Below, piece by piece: positions 16,226 through 24,809 of a DNA stretch of 64,000 nt. Where the stretch lies: assembly GCF_014698825.1 (NCBI RefSeq), contig NZ_JACJTT010000014.1:1-64000 (forward strand). The letters run 5' to 3'. The stretch is from Richelia sinica FACHB-800. Its GTDB lineage: Bacteria > Cyanobacteriota > Cyanobacteriia > Cyanobacteriales > Nostocaceae. Each line of letters begins with the position of its first letter. Positions within the stretch are counted from its first letter, which is position 1. The position numbers and the translations under genes were made by a program. The notes under the pieces are model-generated. The model worked only from the letters and a program-made list of their open reading frames with translations, did not search any database and was not told where the DNA came from.

Positions 16226-16693
16226 ATGATAACGATAATTGGCTGCGGAAATCTGAATCGGAATGATGATGCCGTAGGCGTAATTATTGCCCAACGCCTA
16301 CAACAATATCTCTCACAAAATCCTCACCCCAATATCCGCGTTTTTGATTGTGGAACTGGAGGCATGGAAGTGATGTTTCAAGCTAGAGGAAGTACACAGT
16401 TGATTATTATTGATGCCAGTTCCACTGGTTCAGAACCAGGTGCAGTTTTTAAGGTTCCTGGTAAGGAATTGGAGGCTTTACCGGAACCTAGTTATAACTT
16501 GCATGACTTTCGGTGGGATCATGCTTTAGCAGCAGGGAGAAAGATTTTTAAAGAGGACTTTCCCCAGGATGTGACAGTGTATTTAATTGAAGCCGCAAAC
16601 CTGGATTTGGGGCTAGAATTAAGCCCGGCTGTACAAAGTTCTGCTAACTTGGTATTTGCGGAATTAACATCAATGATTAACGCAGAATCTTGA
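16226..16693 (+). CDS. hupW: uptake hydrogenase maturation endopeptidase
   Basis: 155 residues of the HycI/HoxW/HupW aspartate-type peptidase family. Motifs: MITIIGCGNLNRNDDAVGV (GxGNxxxxDDxVG, first metal-binding Asp), FDCGTGGMEV (the region of the second ligand), and LIIIDASSTGSEPGAVF. It senses Ni in the HupL active site and removes the C-terminal extension, after which HupL can join HupS. The ATG at 16226 begins the fold directly; a GTG at 16187 would add 13 unlikely residues. The substrate gene hupL ends 1.9 kb upstream on the same strand. Confidence 0.9.
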   Translation: MITIIGCGNLNRNDDAVGVIIAQRLQQYLSQNPHPNIRVFDCGTGGMEVMFQARGSTQLIIIDASSTGSEPGAVFKVPGKELEALPEPSYNLHDFRWDHALAAGRKIFKEDFPQDVTVYLIEAANLDLGLELSPAVQSSANLVFAELTSMINAES

Positions 16694-16744
16694 TGTCACT
16701 TTGATGTTTTCTAGTGTCACCTATTGTCAAGGTAAAACGCGAAT

Positions 16745-17104
16745 TTAGGCCCAATGACGATATACAGGCAGTTCATCTACTCGCATTTCAAAGGGTACAC
16801 CGTTATCGGGGGGACAAACGCGGATTTTGGCAGTGGTGACAATTCCATACAACACATTGGCCATGGGGACTATGTTTTGCAAGACTTGCCAGTTAGTAAC
16901 CTGATCAGTACATTCAATCACCAAGGTTAAAATGCTGCCGTGGTTTGTCGCATACCATCGACAATTAGACAACAAACTCCGCAGAGAGCGATCACACCCT
17001 TCATAAAAGTATTTACTGATGGAATGCTCTAATTGTTGCCGCAAGATTATATCTGCCGATGTTGCTTGCAGGGGGTGGAAATCATCTTCATTTCTGGCCA
17101 TCAT
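16745..17104 (-). CDS. conserved hypothetical protein, partner of the SagB-like gene
   Basis: 119 residues, soluble, alpha/beta: a helical first third (LRQQLEHSISKYFYEGCDRS), then beta strands GSILTLVIECTD and KIRVCPPDNGVPFEMRVDEL. No family recognised. It starts with two consecutive ATGs 11 bases after the SagB-like stop and is therefore probably the last gene of the ankyrin/SagB-like operon. It converges with hupW, 51 bases apart. Confidence 0.6.
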   Translation of the reverse strand: MMARNEDDFHPLQATSADIILRQQLEHSISKYFYEGCDRSLRSLLSNCRWYATNHGSILTLVIECTDQVTNWQVLQNIVPMANVLYGIVTTAKIRVCPPDNGVPFEMRVDELPVYRHWA

Positions 17105-17115
17105 ACCTGAACTTC

Positions 17116-18387
17116 CTATTTACCTATTGCCATGGCATAAAGTACATCTTTCTTGGTTCCTAGAAATGCTTGGGCTTCATCATCATAAAAAGCACCAATA
17201 CCGCTACAATCTATTCCCCAATAATTGCTCACCAAATAAACTCTGTGTCCCATCAACCCAGCAATTTGCATTGCTGTTTGATAACTTAAATAATCGGACA
17301 CAAAAAACAAAGTCACAGCGCAATCTTTAGCAATACTTTGGTTAATACATAAATAACCAGTTTGGTTGCTAAATTCACCTGCTTGAATTAAATTTCTACC
17401 CTGATATATTCCGGGCAGCATCCCCTCAACTCGATGCACCACAGAGAAAATTTCAATTTCTTCAAAATGCTCACTAGGTATTGGTTGCTTGACATCCTCA
17501 AAAATACGCCAATAAGTTTCTTGAGATATAGGTTGTTTGTACAACCGTCGTTGAGAACGGCGATACCAAACACTCTCAAAAAACTGTGTTTGTTGCCAAT
17601 TAAATTGAGGATCAGCTAATTTTTGCTGGCGACTAATTTGCCCAGAGGTAGCTTGATAAGCTTCTTCAATGAATGAATTCGCTTGAAAATAATCAGTACC
17701 ATTTACAAAGGGAATTGGGAGTCTTAAGCGTCTAACTTGCTTCTCCTCTGCTTCTCCAGAAATCACACAACCTGTCACAAACTCTTTATTCTCAAACCCT
17801 AAATCTTGATTGAGAGTGAGTTTATCAAAATCAAAAATCAGTTGAGTATTTCTGTCATGGAGATATGCAGATGCGGCAATTGCTCCTAAATGGTGGCCGC
17901 TATCTAACAAGCAATATCTCAGGCTTCTGTTTTTGTATTTCCAGCTAGACCTATAATAAACACAACTAACTAAAAAAATGAAGCCGTTGATACATTTACC
18001 AGGTGTTACATAATTTTCTAACCCATCATCAATTAATTCATAGATGAGAGTTAGACAATTATTCTCAATTTCTAGATGGTAGATGCCATCAATAATTCCC
18101 TTTATTCCCCGCATCTGTACATAAATTTCTGTGGGATATAAGGCACCTGCTGAAGGATTCACACGGAGTTGATAGGTGACATCTTTATAGGTTTTCTCCA
18201 AAGTGATGGCACTAGTTAACCAGATAAAATTATGAATGGGGTCTTGGCGATTTAATTGCCAACGTCGATAGAACTTTGGATAAACTTTAACGCTGCTAGG
18301 TTGGGTAGAAGGATCTACATAGTTGGGGTCAATTTGTACAGATTGGTAAGAATGCTTGGTGGCATGATGATAGGTTTTTCCCAACAT
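17116..18387 (-). CDS. SagB-type/nitroreductase-family dehydrogenase
   Basis: 423 residues in two related halves. The first half has LRVNPSAGALYPTEIYVQ (the FMN-binding SAGALYP motif of SagB/ThcOx proteins) and LDSGHHLGAIAASAYLH. The second half begins at about residue 265 with YRRSQRRLYKQPISQETY and ends with GIDCSGIGAFYDDEAQAFLG. Family members oxidise heterocycles to azoles in peptide natural products or act as stand-alone flavin oxidoreductases. No precursor peptide, cyclodehydratase or YcaO gene is in the window, so a stand-alone redox role is more likely. The start lies one base after the ankyrin gene stop. Confidence 0.82.
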   Translation of the reverse strand: MLGKTYHHATKHSYQSVQIDPNYVDPSTQPSSVKVYPKFYRRWQLNRQDPIHNFIWLTSAITLEKTYKDVTYQLRVNPSAGALYPTEIYVQMRGIKGIIDGIYHLEIENNCLTLIYELIDDGLENYVTPGKCINGFIFLVSCVYYRSSWKYKNRSLRYCLLDSGHHLGAIAASAYLHDRNTQLIFDFDKLTLNQDLGFENKEFVTGCVISGEAEEKQVRRLRLPIPFVNGTDYFQANSFIEEAYQATSGQISRQQKLADPQFNWQQTQFFESVWYRRSQRRLYKQPISQETYWRIFEDVKQPIPSEHFEEIEIFSVVHRVEGMLPGIYQGRNLIQAGEFSNQTGYLCINQSIAKDCAVTLFFVSDYLSYQTAMQIAGLMGHRVYLVSNYWGIDCSGIGAFYDDEAQAFLGTKKDVLYAMAIGK

Positions 18388-18388
18388 C

Positions 18389-18853
18389 TTACTTGACCGC
18401 TTTTTTCAGCAAATTTAAAACTTCTATATTACTAGCAAAATCAATGGCTTGATAATCGTCCAAATTCTGTAAATTCAAATTCGGATTATGCTGCAAAAGT
18501 AACTTAACCACTGCGGTTTTACCTGCGGATGCACCATACATGAGAACTGTAGCACCGTTATCATTTTGATTATCTATATCAATCTTGGCGGCTAGGAGCA
18601 ATTCCATTAAATCGTAATGATTACCAAAACAAGCAAACCACAAGGCATTATTGCCATCATTATTTCTCGCGTTGACATCTGCACCAGCATTTAATAATTC
18701 TTTGACAACGGCATATTGTCCTAATCGTGTTGCTTTCATTAATGCCGTATCCCCATTTTCACCACGCTGATTTAAATCCTCACAGTCATAACCATAATCC
18801 ATCAACCATTGACTAGTTTCTCTACTCAGATTTCTGGAATTTACTGTACTCAT
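18389..18853 (-). CDS. ankyrin repeat protein
   Basis: 154 residues. About four ankyrin repeats: GENGDTALMKATRLGQYAVV, then KELLNAGADVNARNNDGNNA, then LLLAAKIDIDNQNDNGATVL and LLLQHNPNLNLQNLDDYQAI. This is a protein-binding scaffold in the cytoplasm. ATG at 18853 chosen; the frame continues to 18898 but only through low-information sequence. First gene of a tight operon with the SagB-like dehydrogenase and the 119-residue protein, so the repeats may hold one of these or a hydrogenase component. Confidence 0.85.
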   Translation of the reverse strand: MSTVNSRNLSRETSQWLMDYGYDCEDLNQRGENGDTALMKATRLGQYAVVKELLNAGADVNARNNDGNNALWFACFGNHYDLMELLLAAKIDIDNQNDNGATVLMYGASAGKTAVVKLLLQHNPNLNLQNLDDYQAIDFASNIEVLNLLKKAVK

Positions 18854-18885
18854 AGTTACTTTTGAGAATGGAAAAACGAAAAAGG

Positions 18886-18910
18886 TTATGGTGGGCATAA
18901 CCCACCATAA
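18886..18910. repeat. perfect palindrome upstream of the ankyrin gene
   Basis: Arms TTATGGTGGG and CCCACCATAA (10 bp, perfect) around CATAA. It may be a terminator-like or interspersed hairpin; the same GGTGGGC core is used in the hairpin at 14927. The gap on to 19139 holds nothing else I can support. Confidence 0.6.
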
Positions 18911-19139
18911 TTTAAAACACTATTTGAATGATGAAAACCTCACAGTAGCCAACAAACAATTTCCAGTTGTTAACAACATTAATTTAGTGCTACAATTACC
19001 TTAGAGCTAAACAAAATTCTCGAAACATTTAGCTTTCTTTAAGCATTTCTTCCTGACAATAGAGATGCTGAACAAGCTAGAGGAATTGCTAAACTCTGCG
19101 GTTTTTGATGACTCAATTAATGTTTTCATCCCAACTTGT

Positions 19140-19748
19140 CTAGCCAACAGGTTGTTCAACAGGAGTGGGTTTTCGTTCTTCAGAGAATAGCTCTCTAGCA
19201 GTTTTTTCTGATCTAGGTAGACCATAAAAAGTAGCTTCTGCTTCTAACTCATCAACGATATCCCACGCTTCCATTGCTCGTTTCGAGTCTGAACCGTAGT
19301 TAGCAGAAATTGAGCGAGCTTCTGAGACAGCTTTGTGCAATTCTTTCCGCAGGAATTTTAATTTTGGTTTTTCGACAAAGTTGCCTTTAGTAATAATATC
19401 GGTAACAGAAATAATACCTAATAATTCGCCTTGAATAACGGGAGCGCGCCATACCCCAGTATTGGCAAACAAGCGAGCAACATATTCAATATCTAGGTCA
19501 GGATTGACGAAAACGCATGGTTTCGTCATTACTTCAAAGATATGCACCCGTTCTGGATCTTTGCCATAAGCAGCAACTTTGCTGACGATATCCATTTCTG
19601 TCACCATGCCATAAGCATCACCGCTATGACGAGGTTCAACAACTAATGCCCGTAGTCCTCTGAGTCGCATAAGTTTGACTGCTTCAGCGATAGTAGCGGA
19701 ACCGCGAATAGTTGCTACATCTTGAGTCATGATATGTTTGGCTCTCAT
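19140..19748 (-). CDS. CBS-CP12 fusion protein
   Basis: 202 residues. Two CBS motifs: MRAKHIMTQDVATIRGSATI to VTEMDIVSKV, and VMTKPCVFVNPDLDIEYVAR to GIISVTDIITKG. A helical linker leads to a CP12-like core EAWDIVDELEAEATFY at about 160-175. CP12 binds GAPDH and phosphoribulokinase to switch off the Calvin cycle; CBS pairs bind adenine nucleotides, so the fusion probably links energy charge to carbon metabolism. The C-terminal Cys pair of stand-alone CP12 is absent, so redox switching through it is unlikely. AAGGAG sits 8 bases before the ATG. Single gene. Confidence 0.85.
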   Translation of the reverse strand: MRAKHIMTQDVATIRGSATIAEAVKLMRLRGLRALVVEPRHSGDAYGMVTEMDIVSKVAAYGKDPERVHIFEVMTKPCVFVNPDLDIEYVARLFANTGVWRAPVIQGELLGIISVTDIITKGNFVEKPKLKFLRKELHKAVSEARSISANYGSDSKRAMEAWDIVDELEAEATFYGLPRSEKTARELFSEERKPTPVEQPVG

Positions 19749-20286
19749 AATTCCTACTCCTTAAGATCGGTTTCGCTTTTTGTGCGAGGTATATCTAAAA
19801 AGCTGCTACTTGGTGAGACTAGATTTACTGCTCGACAATTACAGCAATTAGAATTCCCAACCAGAATAATTAAACTCTTTGGAGGTTTTGATTATTCTGT
19901 TGATATTAGGAATAAGATTTACGCAGTTGACCAGTTATATGAATTTGATGTTGATTTATCTTTGATTCTGTTTCAGTTGAATTAGAAATCAACAGATAAA
20001 CTTTGGAATCACTCTGTAATCGCCTCTTGCTGCGTTTCAGTTCACTAGCAACAATTTAGCTTATTTATATATTATCACTCCGATAAGTTTGAATTATGAA
20101 TGATTCATTAAGATCCCCAGATATTTACCTCTAAAACGGTTTAAAAAAACCTAAAATTGACCATGAATTGGTGGATTATATTTGATTTTTGACAATGCAA
20201 TATTACAAATTATGTTGTGCATACATAATTTTGCTGCTAAGTAATTGCTATTAAAAAAAGTGGAAGTTTATTTGTTTTCGTTGGGC
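19749..20286. other. intergenic region
   Basis: 538 bases, AT-rich. It holds the promoter region of the CBS-CP12 gene and the end of the cysteine-desulfurase-like gene. A plus-strand frame (to 19985) has no family resemblance, no ribosome binding site and overlaps the CBS-CP12 start, so I do not call it. The 10-mer CAGTTATATG at 19932 matches the core of the hupL site by chance. Confidence 0.5.
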
Positions 20287-21657
20287 TTACTTGTTGCTGC
20301 TGGCAATGTCCTCTACAGCTTGCAACAGATGCTCAATTTCTGATTCGGTGTTGTAGTGGACTAAGCCAATTCGCACCAAACCACCCGCAGCATCAATTCC
20401 TAGTCTGGTAATCAGGTCAATGGCATAGAAATGGCCATGCCAAGTAAATATACCGCGATCGCCTAAAATTTGAGCTAGGAGTTGTGGTGTTTGCCCTTCT
20501 AAGGTAATTCCTACCGTTGGTGTGCGTTGAGTAAAGCGGTTGGGGTCAGTGATACCGTAAACTTTCACCCCAGGAATGGCCAATAATCCAGAAATTAGCT
20601 TTTTACTCAACTCTCGTTCGTATTGCTGAATCGCTGACATAGCTGCAATTAAGGCTGCACGGCGACTATGGTAGGCAGAGGCTAATTCATGGCTTGGTTG
20701 TTCTGGTGAGGTGAGGAAGCGGGGACAATGAAAGGTGGTTAATCCTTCTTTATCCGCATTCATCAAAGCTGATAGTAATTCACTATCTAAAGTAGGAGCA
20801 ACATGACAACCTAATTTGGCTAGATAGTTAACCGCTGCCACTACTCCCGCTAAACCTTCATGATTTAACGTTCCTGTTTCCCAACGGGATGGCACTGTAT
20901 CGGGTGCTGGTTGGACTTTATAGGGTGTAAACCGAGCTAAATGTTCTCGTTTCCCATAGAGAATACCCACATGGGGCCCAAAGAATTTGTAAGCAGAACA
21001 AGCGAGAAAGTCACAATCTAAAGTATGGACGTTAATAGGTGCATGGGGAGCATAATGGACAGCATCGACATAAACTAAAGCGCCCACACTATGGGCTAGG
21101 TGGACGACTTTGGCAATATCATTAATGGTTCCCACCGCATTAGACGCATAAGTAACAGCAACTAATTTTGTCCGTTCATTAATTTGCTGTTCTAAATCCC
21201 TCATATCCAGGGTGCAGTCGGTGGGATTAATATCAACTACACGGATATTTACGCCTTTTTCTGCGAAAGCGTACCAAGGGGAAATATTGGCAGAATGGTC
21301 AAGACGAGTAACGATAATTTCATCATCGGGTTGGAATTCTTGAGCAATGGCACGACTGACAGCAAAGGTCAGAGTAGTCATATTCGCCCCAAATACCACC
21401 TCATCATGATCGCATCCCAAGAAATCAGCGATCGCTGCCCGTGCAGAATTAATCAAGGCATCGGTGCGTTCACTCGTCACAAAAGGCCCGTGAGCATTGG
21501 CATTGGAACGGACTAAATAATCGCTCATCCCATCCAAAACTGCACCGGGGACTTGAGTTCCCCCAGGCCCATCAAAATAAATAGGTGGATGTCCATTAAT
21601 TTTTTGAGTGAGTGCAGGAAACTGAGCACGAATCCATTTCAGATCGAGAGATTCCAT
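20287..21657 (-). CDS. cysteine desulfurase-like aminotransferase class V
   Basis: 456 residues, PLP-dependent fold type I. Recognisable parts: YFDGPGGTQVPGAVLDGM near the start, FGANMTTLTFAVSRA, YVDAVHYAPHAPIN (cofactor Asp-His region) and CSAYKFFGPHVGILYG with the Schiff-base Lys. This layout matches the cysteine-desulfurase-like subfamily (TIGR01976 type) rather than IscS or SufS; the expected C-terminal catalytic Cys loop is not evident. It may act on cysteine, selenocysteine or another amino acid. No Fe-S assembly genes are adjacent. Confidence 0.85.
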   Translation of the reverse strand: MESLDLKWIRAQFPALTQKINGHPPIYFDGPGGTQVPGAVLDGMSDYLVRSNANAHGPFVTSERTDALINSARAAIADFLGCDHDEVVFGANMTTLTFAVSRAIAQEFQPDDEIIVTRLDHSANISPWYAFAEKGVNIRVVDINPTDCTLDMRDLEQQINERTKLVAVTYASNAVGTINDIAKVVHLAHSVGALVYVDAVHYAPHAPINVHTLDCDFLACSAYKFFGPHVGILYGKREHLARFTPYKVQPAPDTVPSRWETGTLNHEGLAGVVAAVNYLAKLGCHVAPTLDSELLSALMNADKEGLTTFHCPRFLTSPEQPSHELASAYHSRRAALIAAMSAIQQYERELSKKLISGLLAIPGVKVYGITDPNRFTQRTPTVGITLEGQTPQLLAQILGDRGIFTWHGHFYAIDLITRLGIDAAGGLVRIGLVHYNTESEIEHLLQAVEDIASSNK

Positions 21658-21847
21658 AAGAAAATATATCTATGATTTTCATTCATCATAGACGCTTGCA
21701 CCCTAGCCACTGTTCTCAATCATCAAAATTTGGGGCTTGCCAATTTAATTAAATCAACCTAACAATGAAGGGAAAATTGGCAAAAAGCTGTTAGTTAATA
21801 ACTAGTGACTTTTGGCCAAACATGATTTCAATCGCAGACGAATTGTG

Positions 21848-23422
21848 ATGAATATAGCTAATTTCCCGTGGTTGACGACTATTATTCTGTTACCAATAGC
21901 TGCGTCACTACTGATTCCCATCATCCCCGACAAAGACGGTAAAACCATCCGTTGGTATGCCTTAATTGTGGGATTGATTGATTTTGCCTTGATTGTTACT
22001 GCTTTCTATACTGGGTATGATTTCTCTAACCCCGATTTGCAGTTGGTAGAGAGTTATGCTTGGATACCACAAATAGATTTAAAGTGGTCAGTAGGGGCAG
22101 ATGGCTTATCCATGCCCTTAATTATTCTCACTGGCTTTATTACCACCCTAGCCACTCTAGCAGCTTGGCCTGTCACACTTAAACCAAGGCTATTTTACTT
22201 TTTATTATTGGCGATGTATGGCGGTCAAATCGCTGTTTTCGCCGTGCAGGATTTGCTGTTGTTTTTCTTGGTGTGGGAATTAGAGTTAATTCCTGTGTAC
22301 TTGCTGTTAGCAATTTGGGGCGGGAAAAAACGTCAGTATGCAGCCACCAAATTTATTTTGTACACAGCAGGTGGTTCCCTGTTTATTTTGTTAGCAGCAT
22401 TGACGATGGCATTCTATGGCGATACAGTCACATTTGATATGCGATCGCTCGCTGCTAAAAATTACGCCCTGAATTTCCAACTTCTACTCTACGCTGGCTT
22501 CCTCATTGCTTACGCCGTCAAACTACCCATCATTCCCCTCCACACCTGGTTGCCAGATGCCCATGGTGAAGCCACAGCCCCCGTACACATGTTATTGGCA
22601 GGTATTCTGTTGAAAATGGGTGGTTATGCCCTCATTCGCATGAATGCCCAAATGCTGCCCGATGCCCATGCGTATTTTGCACCAGTATTGGTAATTTTAG
22701 GGGTAGTTAACATTATCTATGCCGCTTTAACATCCTTTGCCCAACGCAACCTCAAGCGGAAAATCGCTTATTCGTCCATTTCTCACATGGGCTTTGTCAC
22801 CATTGGCATCGCTTCCTTTACCGACTTGGGCTTAAGCGGTGCCCTCTTGCAAATGGTATCCCATGGCTTAATTGGTGCTAGCTTGTTCTTCCTCGTTGGT
22901 GCCACCTATGACCGCACACACACCCTGATGTTAGATGAAATGGGTGGTGTTGGTAAGCGAATGCAGAAAATTTTCGCCATGTTCACAGCCTGTTCCATGG
23001 CATCTTTAGCATTACCAGGAATGAGCGGCTTTGTCGCAGAATTAATGGTATTTGTAGGTTTTGCCACTAGCGACGCTTATAGCTCTACCTTTAAAGTTAT
23101 TGTCGTATTTTTGATGGCAGTGGGTGTGATTTTAACCCCAATTTACCTGCTATCAATGTTGCGAGAAATTTTCTACGGTCAAGAAAACGCAGAATTAGTT
23201 TCTCACCAAGCTTTGATAGATGCTGAACCCAGAGAAGTCTTTATCATTGCTTGTTTACTAGTACCAATTATCGGTATTGGTTTCTATCCCAAACTACTCA
23301 CACAAATGTACGATTCCACAACTGTACAATTGACTGCCAGATTACGTGACTCTGTGCCCACCTTAGCCGCAGAAAAAGAAATACAAAATATTTCTTTAAA
23401 TGCTCCAGTCATTGGTAATTAA
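21848..23422 (+). CDS. ndhD: NAD(P)H-quinone oxidoreductase subunit 4
   Basis: 524 residues with about 14 membrane spans; a proton-pumping antiporter-like subunit of the thylakoid NDH-1 complex. Landmarks are [22 protein letters not shown] (the functional Glu in VWE), [20 protein letters not shown]-like segment with [11 protein letters not shown], the broken-helix region [10 protein letters not shown], and [14 protein letters not shown]. The ATG at 21848 gives the usual family start [10 protein letters not shown]; the frame extends to 21812 only with basic residues. It stands alone here, as ndhD paralogues often do in cyanobacteria; which paralogue (D1 or D2) cannot be told by eye. A terminator follows. 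Confidence 0.93.
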   Translation: MNIANFPWLTTIILLPIAASLLIPIIPDKDGKTIRWYALIVGLIDFALIVTAFYTGYDFSNPDLQLVESYAWIPQIDLKWSVGADGLSMPLIILTGFITTLATLAAWPVTLKPRLFYFLLLAMYGGQIAVFAVQDLLLFFLVWELELIPVYLLLAIWGGKKRQYAATKFILYTAGGSLFILLAALTMAFYGDTVTFDMRSLAAKNYALNFQLLLYAGFLIAYAVKLPIIPLHTWLPDAHGEATAPVHMLLAGILLKMGGYALIRMNAQMLPDAHAYFAPVLVILGVVNIIYAALTSFAQRNLKRKIAYSSISHMGFVTIGIASFTDLGLSGALLQMVSHGLIGASLFFLVGATYDRTHTLMLDEMGGVGKRMQKIFAMFTACSMASLALPGMSGFVAELMVFVGFATSDAYSSTFKVIVVFLMAVGVILTPIYLLSMLREIFYGQENAELVSHQALIDAEPREVFIIACLLVPIIGIGFYPKLLTQMYDSTTVQLTARLRDSVPTLAAEKEIQNISLNAPVIGN

Positions 23423-23455
23423 ATAGCAATTACCTAATAGAATGACTAAGAAAAG

Positions 23456-23486
23456 AAAGGGCAGGTACAAAACCCGCCCTTTTTTC
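23456..23486 (+). terminator. Rho-independent terminator after ndhD
   Basis: Arms AAAGGGCAGGT and ACCCGCCCTTT (one mismatch) around a short ACAAA loop, followed by a T run. It lies 34 bases after the ndhD stop. Confidence 0.85.
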
Positions 23487-23535
23487 ATTTATGTCAATTT
23501 ATTCACCAATAATTGAAAATCAAAAATATGATTTA

Positions 23536-24033
23536 TTAAATGATTGGTTCCCTCATTTTTTTCAGGGCATCACCGATATTGAGAAATTCAGAGTTTTTAC
23601 TAATTTCTTGCAACACATTACTATCAGCCTTATCAACAATATCGTTATAGGCAGTAATTGCTTGATTTAATTGAGTAATATTGACATCGGAATTTTCTCT
23701 AATCAAGCCATTAAGACCTAAAATCAAATTACCCACAGATTCAGGATCTGCCCCAGCCATCACCAAAGCAATAGCAGTCTTCACTCCTGAAGCATTAACC
23801 CCTGCTGCCAACATAATGGCTGCGGTAGCAGCAGCATTATTAACTCTTTGTGGTTGGCCAGAAACTTCAAAATTTAAACTTTCCCCATTAGCTTGTTTAA
23901 GTGTTACCACTTTCTTGATTGTTTCTGGAGATGAAGCTGAATTTTGCCCATGACTAGGTAGACTACATACACCTACAAGCATAGTGCTAATGCTCAGGGA
24001 CAACAGTAATGATTGCAGAGTTTTTTTGTTCAT
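23536..24033 (-). CDS. exported hypothetical protein
   Basis: 165 residues. A Sec signal peptide MNKKTLQSLLLSLSISTMLV... is followed by a likely cleavage after SHG. The mature part is helical: NAAATAAIMLAAGVNASGVK and MAGADPESVGNLILGLNGLI, then acidic helices. No known family. The start is chosen at ATG 24033, where GGTGA lies just upstream. Last of three minus-strand genes encoding exported proteins (23536-26141), probably one operon. Confidence 0.6.
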   Translation of the reverse strand: MNKKTLQSLLLSLSISTMLVGVCSLPSHGQNSASSPETIKKVVTLKQANGESLNFEVSGQPQRVNNAAATAAIMLAAGVNASGVKTAIALVMAGADPESVGNLILGLNGLIRENSDVNITQLNQAITAYNDIVDKADSNVLQEISKNSEFLNIGDALKKMREPII

Positions 24034-24117
24034 AAACATCACCAAACGAACCAGTAACTCAAAACGCCTTACATTCTTCTTAATTTTCAACAGACTCAAT
24101 TCAGAAGATTATTCTTA

Positions 24118-24708
24118 TTACTGGAGTGTCACAGTAACATCGCCAATGGTCAAAATAATATTCTGATTATTATCAATTTCGCTATTTAAATTTCTTAACG
24201 CCTCCCTTAAGTTGTTAAAAGAAACGGTATTATTAGCACTAGCAATCTGGCCTTGACAGGCTACTGTAGTGGTATTTAAAGCAGTACATAGTGTAGGTGA
24301 TGATGCTAACAATTGTGCAAGTCCTGAAGTTGAAATACTCACAATAATATTTCTGCCCACATTATTGACGGAAGTAGCGATCTCAGGTGTCACACTAAGA
24401 TTAGGAGTAGTACCTGGGGTTGTTGGTGTAATAATCAGATTTGCAGGTATACCAAATACAGGAAATGAGTTAAAACCTGGTAAAGAAAAAACACCTCCAC
24501 TGCTGGTAGTAGTTCCGCCACCACTAACGAAGCCAGCCGTACCTAAACTAGGTGATGTGAAAAATGAAGAACCTGATGAAGAACTGGATGAGCCGCCACT
24601 TGAAGAACTAGATGATCCTCCAAAACTTTGTGCATTGCTGGGTAATTCCCCAATACTCAAAAGTAAAGAACTTAAGCCGACACTAAAGAGCAAAGATTTA
24701 ATATTCAT
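24118..24708 (-). CDS. exported Ser/Gly-rich hypothetical protein
   Basis: 196 residues. Signal peptide MNIKSLLFSVGLSSLLLSIG..., cleavage probably after SNA. Two low-complexity Ser/Gly runs follow (about residues 30-50), then Pro/Thr-rich sequence and a C-terminal helical/beta part with FNNLREALRNLNSEIDNN and two Cys (LCTALN, VACQGQ). It is shaped like a secreted or surface protein. ATG at 24708 precedes the signal peptide directly. Middle gene of the three-gene exported cluster. Confidence 0.6.
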   Translation of the reverse strand: MNIKSLLFSVGLSSLLLSIGELPSNAQSFGGSSSSSSGGSSSSSSGSSFFTSPSLGTAGFVSGGGTTTSSGGVFSLPGFNSFPVFGIPANLIITPTTPGTTPNLSVTPEIATSVNNVGRNIIVSISTSGLAQLLASSPTLCTALNTTTVACQGQIASANNTVSFNNLREALRNLNSEIDNNQNIILTIGDVTVTLQ

Positions 24709-24809
24709 CACGGTGATTGTCCACAAGGGAAGTATTGTAAATGGACCAGACTTTGATTCGCCTATAGAGACTACAAAAAAGATAATTGATGACTGGTAGT
24801 CACAAAATC

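Noticed and set aside
19932-19941. CAGTTATATG shared with the hupL recombination core
   Set aside because: Only 10 of 16 bases match, it is on the wrong side of the hupL fragment, and it is in non-coding DNA; it cannot be the element's other end.
19722-19985. 87-codon plus-strand ORF upstream of the CBS-CP12 gene
   Set aside because: It overlaps the CBS-CP12 start, has no ribosome binding site and resembles nothing.
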